Shown here piece after piece: positions 8,094-15,659 of a stretch of 19,907 nt of DNA (the stretch's first letter is position 1; each line of letters starts with the position of its first letter). This stretch comes from Modestobacter sp. (GTDB lineage: Bacteria > Actinomycetota > Actinomycetes > Mycobacteriales > Geodermatophilaceae): the NCBI GenBank assembly GCA_025966175.1, contig JAOPVN010000148.1, positions 1 to 19,907 on the forward strand. Direction: 5' to 3'. The position numbers and the translations under genes were made by a program. The notes beneath the pieces were generated by a model that did no database searches, had not been told where the DNA came from, and saw nothing but the letters and a program-made list of their open reading frames with translations.

Positions 8094-9284
8094 ATGTTCC
8101 TGGACCTGCTCCGCCGCCGGAACCCCGCGCTGCTCGACGCCGCCGTCGAACTGCACCAGCGTGGTGAGCTGCCGGCCAACACCTTCGCCATCGACCTCGA
8201 CGCGGTACGCGCCAACGCCATGGCGCTGGCCGCCGAGGCAGCTCGACTGGGCCTGACCCCGCTGGCCATGACCAAGCAGATGGGCCGCAACCCGGACTTC
8301 TGCCGCGCGGTCGTCGACGGCGGGATCACCGCCAGCGTCGCCGTCGACATGGACGACGCCCGGGCCACCGTCCGCGCCGGGATGGAGCTCGGACACCTCG
8401 GCCACCTGGTCCAGGTGCCGCGGGCCGAGACCGCCGCGGGCGCGGCGATGCGACCGCACAACTGGACCGTCTTCGACGACACGAAGGCGGCGGAGGCGGC
8501 CCGCGCCGCAGCCGACCTCGGCCGGGACCAGGCCCTGCTGGCCCGGATCCAGGGGCCGGGCGACGAGTTCTATCCCGGGCACGAGGGCGGGTTCGCCGCC
8601 GCGGACGTCGTGCAGGTGGCCGACCGGCTCGACGCGCTGGACGGCGCGCACTTCGGCGGGCTGACCACCTTCCCCGCCCTGCTGTTCGACGCCGAGCGCC
8701 GCGGCGTCCGGACCACCCGCAACCTGGCCACCCTGGAGGCCGCGGCGAAGCGGCTGGCCGACGCCGGGCGCTCCGGGGTCGCGATCAACGCCCCCGGCAC
8801 GACGTCGACCGCCGCGCTGGCCACGCTGGCCGCCGCGGGGGCCACCCAGGTGGAACCGGGACACGCGCTGACCGGCACCACCCCGTGGCACGCCGTGGAG
8901 GACCTCGTCGAGCTGCCCGCGGTCTGTTACGTCAGCGAGGTCAGCCACCTGCACGACGGGCGGGCCTACTGCTTCGGCGGCGGGATGTACGTGGACCCGG
9001 TGATCTCGGCCTATCCGGTGCAGGCGCTCGTCGGCCGGGCGCCCGGCGCCACCGCGCTGGTGCCCGCCACGCTGCCGCCACCGTCGGCGATCGACTACTA
9101 CGGGCAGCTGCACCTGGCCGACGCGCCGCCGGTGAGCCCCGGCGACACGGTCGTGTTCGGGTTCCGGGCGCAGGCCTTCGTCACCCGCGCACACACCGCG
9201 GGGATCATCGGCGTCGGATCCGGGCGGCCGCGGGTCGCCGGGGTGTACGCCGTGGACGGGCGCACCGCGCAGTGGCCGGCATGA
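8094..9284 (+). CDS. YhfX-like PLP-dependent enzyme, alanine racemase N-terminal fold
   Basis: A 396-residue cytoplasmic protein with a fold-type III (alanine racemase/D-threonine aldolase) barrel. TFAIDLDAVRANA (residues 30-42) opens the barrel, K61 in PLAMTKQMGRNP is the likely PLP Schiff-base lysine, and NAPGTTSTA and EPGHALTGT are the cofactor-phosphate and C-terminal segments. The TKQ.GRNP signature and the extended C-terminal part match the YhfX group rather than true Alr, which has KANAYGHG. GAAGGA overlapping the upstream stop is the ribosome binding site. The gene lies between the permease and ATPase of a sugar importer and overlaps the ATPase start as ATGA, so its job is almost certainly tied to the imported compound. 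No reaction is established for YhfX to my knowledge; racemase, epimerase or aldolase activity are possible. Confidence 0.85.
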   Translation: MFLDLLRRRNPALLDAAVELHQRGELPANTFAIDLDAVRANAMALAAEAARLGLTPLAMTKQMGRNPDFCRAVVDGGITASVAVDMDDARATVRAGMELGHLGHLVQVPRAETAAGAAMRPHNWTVFDDTKAAEAARAAADLGRDQALLARIQGPGDEFYPGHEGGFAAADVVQVADRLDALDGAHFGGLTTFPALLFDAERRGVRTTRNLATLEAAAKRLADAGRSGVAINAPGTTSTAALATLAAAGATQVEPGHALTGTTPWHAVEDLVELPAVCYVSEVSHLHDGRAYCFGGGMYVDPVISAYPVQALVGRAPGATALVPATLPPPSAIDYYGQLHLADAPPVSPGDTVVFGFRAQAFVTRAHTAGIIGVGSGRPRVAGVYAVDGRTAQWPA

Positions 9285-10045
9285 GCGCGACCGTGGACCA
9301 GAGCGTTCCGGCGCTGAGCCTGCGCGCCGTGCGCAAGGAGTTCGGTGGCGTGGTCGCCATCCAGGAGTTCAGCCTGGACGTGCACCGCGGTGAGGTGGTC
9401 GCGCTCGTCGGCGACAACGGGGCCGGCAAGTCGACCCTGATCAAGATGATCTCCGGCATCCACCCGCCGACGTCCGGTGAGATCGCGTTGGACGGGCAGC
9501 CGGTGAAGCTCTCGGACGCCAGCGTGGCCCGGCGGCTGGGCGTGGAGGTCGTCCACCAGGACCTGGCGATCGCCGACCACCAGCCCGTCTTCATGAACAT
9601 GTTCCTGGGCCGGGAGCTGGTGACCGGGCCGTTCCGCCGGCTGGACAAGAAGCGGATGGCCCGGGAGACCCAGGCCCTGGTCGACGAGCTCGACGTCCGC
9701 ATCCCGTCGGCCCGGTCGATCATCCGCGACCTGTCCGGCGGCCAGCGGCAGGGCGTGGCGATCAGCCGGGCGACGCACTGGGCCCGCAACCTCGTGCTGA
9801 TGGACGAGCCCACCGCCGCGCTCGGTGTCGCGGAGACCGCGAAGGTGGAGGAGCTCATCCTCCGGCTGCGCGAGCGGCAGCTCGCCGTCCTGCTGGTCAG
9901 CCACAACCTCGACCAGGTGATGCGGCTGGCCGACCGGGTCGCGGTGCTGCGGCGCGGTGTCCAGATCGGCACGCGGGTGACCGCGGAGACCGACAAGAAC
10001 GAGATCGTCTCGATGATCACCGGCCTGCAGAACGCCGACGCCTGA
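9281..10045 (+). CDS. Sugar ABC transporter ATP-binding protein, single-domain RbsA/FrcA type
   Basis: A 254-residue ATPase with one nucleotide-binding domain. Walker A is GDNGAGKST (residues 44-52), the signature is LSGGQRQGVAISRA, Walker B is LVLMDEPTAALGV, and the switch histidine is in LLVSHNLDQV. Ribose-type importers usually use a tandem ATPase of about 500 residues; this is the half-size, FrcA-like version, which would act as a homodimer. The ATG overlaps the YhfX-like stop (ATGA at 9281-9284). It completes the importer with the binding protein at 5833 and the permease at 7060. Confidence 0.93.
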   Translation: MSATVDQSVPALSLRAVRKEFGGVVAIQEFSLDVHRGEVVALVGDNGAGKSTLIKMISGIHPPTSGEIALDGQPVKLSDASVARRLGVEVVHQDLAIADHQPVFMNMFLGRELVTGPFRRLDKKRMARETQALVDELDVRIPSARSIIRDLSGGQRQGVAISRATHWARNLVLMDEPTAALGVAETAKVEELILRLRERQLAVLLVSHNLDQVMRLADRVAVLRRGVQIGTRVTAETDKNEIVSMITGLQNADA

Positions 10046-10079
10046 GCTCCGGCTCACCCCACCAGTGCAGGAGAAGCCG

Positions 10080-11543
10080 ATGGCTACCACCCACCGCTCG
10101 TCCCTCCGCCGCGACACCCTCTCCGTGGGGACGTCGGTGGTGATGTGCATGGCCTTCATGGGGCCGGCGACCAGCGTCGCCTTCAACACCGCCCCGGCGG
10201 CCGGCGGAGCCGGGAGGGCGCTGCCGTTCGCGCTCCTGCTCGCCCTGGTCGCCTGCCTGCTGGTGGCCAACACGATCGCCGCGTTCGCGCGCAAGCTGCC
10301 GACCGCCGGGTTCGCGTACACCTACAACACCCACGCCTTCGGCCCGAGCGGCGGCTTCCTCTCCGGCTGGCTGCTGCTGATCGCCTACGGGATGGTCGGC
10401 CCGATGCTGTTCTCCGCGATCGGGGCCTTCGGCTCGGACTTCCTCGCGGCGCAGTTCGGCCTGCACATCGCCTGGTGGGTCATCGCCGGGGTCTTCGTGC
10501 TGGTGGTGTGGGCGATCAACGCCTCCGGGGTGTCGCACTCGGCGAAGACCGCGATGATCTTCCTGGTCATCGAGGTGGGCGTGGTCCTGGGCCTCGCGGC
10601 CACGATCCTCGGCAAGGGCGGTGACCACGGGGTCGCGCTCAGCGTGTTCAACCCCGCGAACTCGCTGAACGGCGTCTCCGGGCTCGGCACCGGGATGTTG
10701 TGGGGCGTGCTGATGTTCATCGGCTTCGAGTCGGTGGCCACGCTCGGCGAGGAGGCGAAGAGCGCGCGGCGGACGGTCCCGCTGGCCCTGTTCAGCGCCG
10801 TCGTCGTCATCGGCGCGTTCTACGTCTTCACGGCCTTCGCCTCCGCCAACGGCTTCGCCGACGGCGGTGCCCTCGCCGCCGACGCCAGCCCGTGGTCCAC
10901 GCTGGCGCAGCGTTTCTGGGGCGGGACGGCGATCCTGACGCTGACCGTGATGGCCAGCCAGTTCGCCAACGTCATCTCCGGCTCCAACGCCATCGTCCGC
11001 GTGCTGTTCGCGATGGGCCGCGAGTCGATCCTGCCCCGGGCTCTCGGCCGCACCGGCGCCCGGCAGACACCGGTCGTCGCCCTGGGCGTGTACATGGTCT
11101 TCTCGGCGCTGTTCGCCCTGCTCGTCGGGTTGAAGTACGGCCCGTACGGCGTCTACGGCTTCGCGGGAACCGTGCTCGGCCTCGGGATGGTGTTCATCTA
11201 CATCGTGATGAGCATCGGGGTCGTCCGGTTCTACCTGCGCGAGCACCGCGACGAGTTCTCCGTGGTGCGGCACGGGGTGCTGCCGGTGCTGACCGCGCTG
11301 ATCATGCTGCTGCCGGTGTACGGGCAGCTGCACCCGGCGCCGGCCTACCCGAACAACCTCGCCATCTGGCTGATCGTGGTCTGGATGCTCGCCGGCGCCG
11401 GCTACCTGCTGTACCTGCGCGCCCGCCGGCCGGAGATCATCGGCGCCATGGGCGCTGCGTTCGAGGATCCTGCGGAACCCGCCCCCGGCGACGACAGCGC
11501 GCCCGAGCCCGAGCCCCGCCTGGGCGCCGGCCGGGTCGGCTGA
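10080..11543 (+). CDS. APC-superfamily amino acid permease
   Basis: A 487-residue integral membrane protein with about twelve hydrophobic segments. The first helix carries the unwound substrate-site region (MGPATSVAFNTAPAAGGAG), and the sixth has FIGFESVATLGEEAK, both typical of the amino acid/polyamine/organocation superfamily. The C-terminal 40 residues are Pro/Glu/Asp-rich and cytoplasmic. AGGAGA at 10069-10074 lies 5 bases before the ATG; the in-frame GTG at 10065 would overlap this site and is rejected. It follows the importer ATPase by 34 bases and precedes the Php-like gene by 14 bases, so it is part of the same run. It may import an alternative form of the substrate, or move a released amine or amino acid either way. 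Confidence 0.9.
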   Translation: MATTHRSSLRRDTLSVGTSVVMCMAFMGPATSVAFNTAPAAGGAGRALPFALLLALVACLLVANTIAAFARKLPTAGFAYTYNTHAFGPSGGFLSGWLLLIAYGMVGPMLFSAIGAFGSDFLAAQFGLHIAWWVIAGVFVLVVWAINASGVSHSAKTAMIFLVIEVGVVLGLAATILGKGGDHGVALSVFNPANSLNGVSGLGTGMLWGVLMFIGFESVATLGEEAKSARRTVPLALFSAVVVIGAFYVFTAFASANGFADGGALAADASPWSTLAQRFWGGTAILTLTVMASQFANVISGSNAIVRVLFAMGRESILPRALGRTGARQTPVVALGVYMVFSALFALLVGLKYGPYGVYGFAGTVLGLGMVFIYIVMSIGVVRFYLREHRDEFSVVRHGVLPVLTALIMLLPVYGQLHPAPAYPNNLAIWLIVVWMLAGAGYLLYLRARRPEIIGAMGAAFEDPAEPAPGDDSAPEPEPRLGAGRVG

Positions 11544-11557
11544 GGAGGAGGCCGACC

Positions 11558-12622
11558 ATGGGATCTGTCCAGACCGTGCTGGGCCCGGTGCCGGAGCAGG
11601 AGCTCGGCCGGGTGATGCACCACGAGCACCTGCTGTCCCTGGTGCCGGGACCCTGGCTCTCCGGTGGCCGGCCGGCCGACCGGGGCGCGGCCGACCGGGC
11701 GACGTTCCGGGACGACGGGTACGCCGACGACCAGGTGCGCCACGCGGTGAGCGCGCTGTCGGGCCTGAAGGCGCTGGGCATCGGGACCGTCGTCGACCTG
11801 ACCCCCTACGGCGTGGTGGGCCGGGACCCCGACGGTGCCAACGTGGCCCTGCTGCAGCGGATCGCGCGCGAGTCCGGCCTGCACGTCGTGGCCGGGACGT
11901 CGGTCTACCTGGAGTCCTTCAGCCCGGGGTGGGCGGTCCGCGCAGACACCCGCGAGATGACCGAGCGGTTCATCGCCGACGCGGTCAGCGGGATCGGCGG
12001 CGGCCCGGTCCGCGCCGGCATCTTCGGCGAGCAGGCGACCAGCCTGGACCGGATCACGCCGCACGAGGAGAAGTGCCTGCGGGCCGCGGCGCGGGCCCAG
12101 CGGGAGACCGGGCTGGCGCTCACCACGCACACCACCCACGGCACGATGGCCCTGGAGCAGCTGGAGATCCTGCGTCAGGAGGGCGCCGACCTGGACCGAG
12201 TCGTCATCGGGCACATGGACACCCGGGCCGACTTCGACTACGTCCGCGAGGTCGCCCGCACCGGCGTCCACCTGGCGTTCGACACCGTGGGCAAGCAGAA
12301 CTGGGACTTCTTCGTCGACCCGCCCCCGGCCCGGCCGGTGGACGGCGGGTACACGAAGCAGGGCTGGCACCAGTCGGACCTGACCCGGGCGCGGCGGCTC
12401 GCCACGCTGATGGCCGAGGGGTTCGAGGACCAGGTGCTGCTGGCCCAGGACCTCACCGGGGCCGAGGTGTGGCTGAACCCGCAGACCCACGGGCAGTGGG
12501 GCTACAGCTACCTCGGTGCGTCGTTCTCCGCGCTGCTGCTCGAGCACGGCGTCACCGAGCAGCAGCTGCAGAAGATGGTCCAGGCCAACCCGGCGCGGAT
12601 GCTGGCCGTCGGCGGCTCCTGA
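11558..12622 (+). CDS. Phosphotriesterase-homology (Php-type) amidohydrolase-superfamily protein
   Basis: A 354-residue metallohydrolase barrel. Metal ligands are all visible: HxH at H22/H24 (MHHEHLL), H191 (LTTHTTHGT), H219 (VIGHMDTR) and D298 (LLAQDLTG). The bridging position, a carboxylated lysine in true phosphotriesterases, is E158 in AGIFGEQATS, as in E. coli Php/YhfV. NPARML near the end is typical of the family. This group includes lactonases and phospho-lactonases, so hydrolysis of a sugar lactone, ester or amide is more likely than pesticide turnover. GAGGAGGAG (11542-11550) lies 7 bases before the ATG and overlaps the permease stop. It is the last gene of the run. Family assignment is firm, substrate unknown. 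Confidence 0.88.
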   Translation: MGSVQTVLGPVPEQELGRVMHHEHLLSLVPGPWLSGGRPADRGAADRATFRDDGYADDQVRHAVSALSGLKALGIGTVVDLTPYGVVGRDPDGANVALLQRIARESGLHVVAGTSVYLESFSPGWAVRADTREMTERFIADAVSGIGGGPVRAGIFGEQATSLDRITPHEEKCLRAAARAQRETGLALTTHTTHGTMALEQLEILRQEGADLDRVVIGHMDTRADFDYVREVARTGVHLAFDTVGKQNWDFFVDPPPARPVDGGYTKQGWHQSDLTRARRLATLMAEGFEDQVLLAQDLTGAEVWLNPQTHGQWGYSYLGASFSALLLEHGVTEQQLQKMVQANPARMLAVGGS

Positions 12623-12651
12623 GGCCCGGTCCCGCGCCGCCCTGGGCGGGC

Positions 12652-12680
12652 TTGCATGATCGTGTCGCGGGGTTTGTGAC
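12652..12680 (+). promoter_or_regulatory. Weak candidate promoter upstream of pgi
   Basis: TTGCAT at 12652-12657 and TGTGAC at 12675-12680 are 17 bases apart in the 109-base gap before pgi. GTGTC (12662-12666) and GACAC (12678-12682) also form a small inverted repeat. The -10 match is poor, so this is only a location where a pgi promoter is expected. Confidence 0.2.
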
Positions 12681-12731
12681 ACACCGATGGTGCGCACCTG
12701 TTCCGTGCAGACGCACAGACCTGGAGGCAGC

Positions 12732-14360
12732 ATGGACATCACCGCGACCGACGAGTGGGCCGCACTGGTCGACCACCACCGGCAGATCAGCGGTCGCACG
12801 CTGCGTGAGCTGTTCGCGGCGGACCCCGGGCGCGGGCATCGGCTGACCGGCACCGCCGGCGAGCTGTACGTCGACTGGTCCAAGCACCGGGTCACCGACG
12901 ACACGCTGCAGCTGCTGGTCGCCCTCGCCGAGCGGGCCGGCGTGCCCGCGCGGATCGAGGCCATGTTCCGCGGGGAGCACATCAACGTCACCGAGGACCG
13001 CGCCGTCCTGCACGTGGCGCTGCGCGCGCCGGAGTCGGTCCCGCTGACCGTCGACGGCCAGGACGTCACCGCCGACGTGCACGCCGTGCTGGCGAAGATG
13101 CGCGGCTTCGCCGACCGGGTGCGCTCGGGGGAGTGGAAGGGACACACCGGGGAGCGGATCACCGCGGTGGTCAACATCGGCATCGGTGGCTCCGACCTGG
13201 GCCCGGCGATGGCCTACACGGCGCTGCAGGACTACAGCGACCGGGGCATCGCCTTCCGCTTCGTCTCCAACATCGACCCCACCGACTTCTACGAGAAGAC
13301 CCGGGACCTGAACCCGGCGACGACGCTGTTCATCGTCTGCTCCAAGACCTTCACCACGCTGGAGACGCTGACCAACGCCACGGCGGCCCGCGACTGGCTG
13401 CTGGCGGCGCTGGGCGACGACTCCGCGGTCGCCAAGCACTTCGTCGCGGTCTCCACCAACACCGAGGCGGTGGCCGCGTTCGGCATCGACACCGCCAACA
13501 TGTTCGAGTTCTGGGACTGGGTGGGTGGCCGGTACTCGTTCACCTCGGCGATCGGCCTGTCGCTCATGGTGGCGATCGGCCCGGACGCCTACGACGAGAT
13601 GCTCGCCGGTTTCCACGCCGTCGACGAGCACTTCCGGACCACCCCGCTGGCGCAGAACGTGCCGGTGCTGCAGGGGCTGCTCAACGTCTGGTACACGAAC
13701 TTCTTCGGCTCCCAGAGCCACGCCGTCCTGCCCTACAGCCAGTACCTGTCCCGGCTGCCGGCCTACCTGCAGCAGCTGACGATGGAGAGCAACGGCAAGT
13801 CGGTCCAGTGGGACGGCGAGCCGGTGACGACGTCGACCGGCGAGGTCTACTGGGGCGAGCCGGGCACCAACGGCCAGCACGCGTTCCACCAGCTCCTGCA
13901 CCAGGGGACGTCGCTCATCCCGGCGGACTTCATCGGCTTCGGCCAGCCGAACCACGACATCGACGAGATGCACGACCTGCTGATGGCCAACCTGTTCGCG
14001 CAGAGCGCCGCGCTGGCGTTCGGCAAGACCGCGGAGGAGGTCGCCGCCGAGGGCACCCCGGCCGACGTCGTCCCGCACAAGGTCATGCCCGGCAACCGGC
14101 CGTCGACGACCGTGCTCGCGCCGAAGCTGACCCCGGCCACGCTGGGCCAGCTGATCGCCTTCTACGAGCACACCGTGTTCACCGAGGGCGTGATCTGGCA
14201 GATCGACTCCTTCGACCAGTGGGGTGTCGAGCTGGGCAAGGTGATGGCCCGCGAGCTGGCGCCGGCGCTGACCAGCGAGACCCCGCCGGAGATGGACCAG
14301 GACGACTCCACCGTCGCACTGGTCCAGCACTACCGGCGGCTGCGCGGCCGGCCCGCCTGA
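12732..14360 (+). CDS. pgi: Glucose-6-phosphate isomerase
   Basis: A 542-residue cytoplasmic enzyme interconverting glucose-6-phosphate and fructose-6-phosphate, full length for the long bacterial form. NIGIGGSDLGP is the sugar-phosphate loop, SKTFTTLETLTNA the phosphate-binding segment, DWVGGRYSFTSAIG the first family signature (with the catalytic Arg), and QIDSFDQWGVELGK the second signature with the catalytic Lys. The glutamate and histidine regions GEPGTNGQHAFHQL are intact. GGAGG at 12723-12727 is 4 bases before the ATG. It is 109 bases downstream of the Php-like gene and probably has its own promoter, though readthrough from the sugar operon would be metabolically sensible, since its substrates are plausible end products. 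Confidence 0.98.
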   Translation: MDITATDEWAALVDHHRQISGRTLRELFAADPGRGHRLTGTAGELYVDWSKHRVTDDTLQLLVALAERAGVPARIEAMFRGEHINVTEDRAVLHVALRAPESVPLTVDGQDVTADVHAVLAKMRGFADRVRSGEWKGHTGERITAVVNIGIGGSDLGPAMAYTALQDYSDRGIAFRFVSNIDPTDFYEKTRDLNPATTLFIVCSKTFTTLETLTNATAARDWLLAALGDDSAVAKHFVAVSTNTEAVAAFGIDTANMFEFWDWVGGRYSFTSAIGLSLMVAIGPDAYDEMLAGFHAVDEHFRTTPLAQNVPVLQGLLNVWYTNFFGSQSHAVLPYSQYLSRLPAYLQQLTMESNGKSVQWDGEPVTTSTGEVYWGEPGTNGQHAFHQLLHQGTSLIPADFIGFGQPNHDIDEMHDLLMANLFAQSAALAFGKTAEEVAAEGTPADVVPHKVMPGNRPSTTVLAPKLTPATLGQLIAFYEHTVFTEGVIWQIDSFDQWGVELGKVMARELAPALTSETPPEMDQDDSTVALVQHYRRLRGRPA

Positions 14361-14374
14361 ACAAGGACCCCCGT

Positions 14375-14474
14375 GCCCCCCACCGCTCGCACGCTCGCGT
14401 CGGGCCCCTGCACGGGGGCCTGACCGCTGCCCCCCACGCCTCGCAGGCTCGGCGCGGGCCCCTGCAGCGGGGCC
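14375..14474 (+). repeat. Two tandem 46-nt hairpin repeats downstream of pgi
   Basis: Copies at 14375-14420 and 14429-14474 are the same length and match at 38 of 46 positions. Each starts GCCCCCCAC, has a central CTCGCA.GCTCG block, and ends in a hairpin with a 6-bp stem (GGCCCC/GGGGCC) and a 6-nt loop (14403-14420 and 14457-14474). Most differences are clustered C/G swaps. The pair lies 14 bases after the pgi stop, so it may terminate pgi transcription. It fills much of the 260-base gap before the PspA-like gene, in which I see no gene. Confidence 0.75.
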
Positions 14475-14620
14475 GTTCCAGCACGTCACCACGCTCGCGG
14501 CGGCGGCCGTCCATCCCGTGGCTGGCCGGTGCAGCGGCCTGGGACGATGATCGGGACAAGCGTCGCCCGTGTCGCACCACCCGCCGCCCGGCGGGGGAGT
14601 GCGCCGGACCAGGAGGAGCC

Positions 14621-15448
14621 ATGCCGAACCCGTTCGTGAAGCTGTGGAAGTACCTGACGGCCTCGGCCAACCAGCAGATCGACCAGCGGGCCGACCCGAA
14701 GGTCCAGATCGCCCAGGCGATCGAGGCGGAGCAGCAGCGGCACCAGGCGCTGGCCAACCAGGCCGCCGCCGTCCTGGGCAATCAGCGGCAGCTGGAGATG
14801 CGGCTCAACCGCCAGCTCGGTGAGGTCGAGAAGATGCAGTCCTCGGCCCGCCAGGCGCTGACGCTGGCCGACCAGACCCGGGCCGCCGGCGACGCGACGA
14901 AGGCGGCCGAGTACGAGCAGGCCGCGCAGGCGTTCGCCACCCAGCTGGTCAGCGCCGAGCAGGCGATGGAGGACCTCAAGCGCAGCCACGACGAGGCGCT
15001 GCAGGCCGCCGAGCAGGCCAAGGGCGCGGTCGAGCAGAGCCGGATGCGGCTGCAGTCGACCCTGGCCGAGCGGACCAAGCTCCTCTCCCAGCTGGAGCAG
15101 GCGAAGATGCAGGAGCAGGTCTCGAACTCGCTCCGGCAGGTCAACGAGCTCTCCGCGCCGGGCAACACCCCGTCGCTCGGCGAGGTCCGCGACAAGATCG
15201 AGGCCCGCTACGCCAACGCGCTGGGTCAGGCCGAGCTGGCGCAGAACTCCGTCGAGGGCCGGATGCTCGAGGTGGAGAAGGCCACCATCGACGTGGCCGG
15301 TGCCTCCCGGTTGGCCGAGATCCGGGCGGCGATGAGCGGCGGGACGCAGGCCGTCACCGGCAGCCCCGCGGCCGGTGCGATCGGCGCGGGGGCGCCGGCG
15401 CCGGAGCAGTCGGTGCCCCAGCAGCAGGCAGACCCCGAGCACAGCTGA
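14621..15448 (+). CDS. pspA: PspA/IM30-family envelope stress protein
   Basis: A 275-residue protein, mostly long Gln/Glu/Ala-rich helices predicted as coiled coil (about residues 25-150 and 175-225), with an amphipathic N-terminus (NPFVKLWKYL) and the lead ANQQIDQRADPKVQIAQAI typical of PspA/IM30. Members form ESCRT-III-like assemblies on the inner face of the membrane and preserve its integrity under stress. The final 40 residues are Gly/Ala/Pro-rich and probably disordered. AGGAGGAG at 14611-14618 precedes the ATG closely. It is monocistronic: repeats lie upstream and a strong terminator 12 bases after the stop. Confidence 0.9.
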   Translation: MPNPFVKLWKYLTASANQQIDQRADPKVQIAQAIEAEQQRHQALANQAAAVLGNQRQLEMRLNRQLGEVEKMQSSARQALTLADQTRAAGDATKAAEYEQAAQAFATQLVSAEQAMEDLKRSHDEALQAAEQAKGAVEQSRMRLQSTLAERTKLLSQLEQAKMQEQVSNSLRQVNELSAPGNTPSLGEVRDKIEARYANALGQAELAQNSVEGRMLEVEKATIDVAGASRLAEIRAAMSGGTQAVTGSPAAGAIGAGAPAPEQSVPQQQADPEHS

Positions 15449-15460
15449 TCCCTCGTCCAC

Positions 15461-15495
15461 GGAGCCCGCGCCGGTCACTGACCGGCGCGGGCTCC
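15461..15495 (+). terminator. Transcription terminator after the PspA-family gene
   Basis: A perfect 17-bp inverted repeat (arms 15461-15477 and 15479-15495) around a single base, 12 bases after the stop codon. The arms begin GGAGCCCGCG and end CGCGGGCTCC. The true loop will be 3-5 nt. No T-run follows, as is usual for strong actinobacterial terminators. Confidence 0.85.
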
Positions 15496-15574
15496 GTCGT
15501 GTCCGGGGCCGGATCTGAGCCGTGGAGGACTCGCAGGCCGGCGCAACTCCGCGGGAACGGTTGACGCCCCCAAC

Positions 15575-15590
15575 GGAAACACGCTGTTCC
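15575..15590. promoter_or_regulatory. Imperfect inverted repeat upstream of the deacetylase-like fragment
   Basis: GGAAACA (15575-15581) and TGTTCC (15585-15590) are inverted around CGC, with one extra A in the left arm. TTGACG at 15561-15566 lies just upstream, but I find no -10 box at standard spacing. This 164-base gap between the terminator and the next start may hold the gene's control region. Confidence 0.3.
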
Positions 15591-15659
15591 TAGCGTTCCA
15601 CGGCGTGATCACCAGGCCGTTCTGCCACCGCCTGGCACGACCGATCCGAGGAGGACCCC

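Noticed and set aside
10065..10079. GTG at 10065 as start of the APC permease
   Set aside because: It would overlap the AGGAGA ribosome binding site of the ATG at 10080; the added residues VQEKP are not part of the family.
3807..12622. Direct naming of the operon as frl (fructoselysine) or nag (N-acetylglucosamine) catabolism
   Set aside because: The SIS and kinase genes fit either, but there is no NagA, FrlC or PfkB-type FrlD, and YhfX and Php belong to neither pathway. Gene symbols would overstate the evidence.
12552..14492. A 646-codon minus-strand ORF opposite pgi
   Set aside because: Antisense to a full-length, motif-complete pgi; the Val/Arg/Gly-rich product has no recognisable domain.
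13133..15448. A 771-codon plus-strand frame that appears to fuse pgi-region sequence to the PspA-like protein
   Set aside because: The first half is the shifted frame of pgi and is compositionally nonsense. The PspA-like gene starts at 14621 with its own AGGAGGAG site.
15554..15597. Possible ECF sigma promoter (GGAAC ... CGTT) upstream of the deacetylase-like fragment
   Set aside because: The GGAAC and CGTT elements are not at the required 16-17 base spacing.
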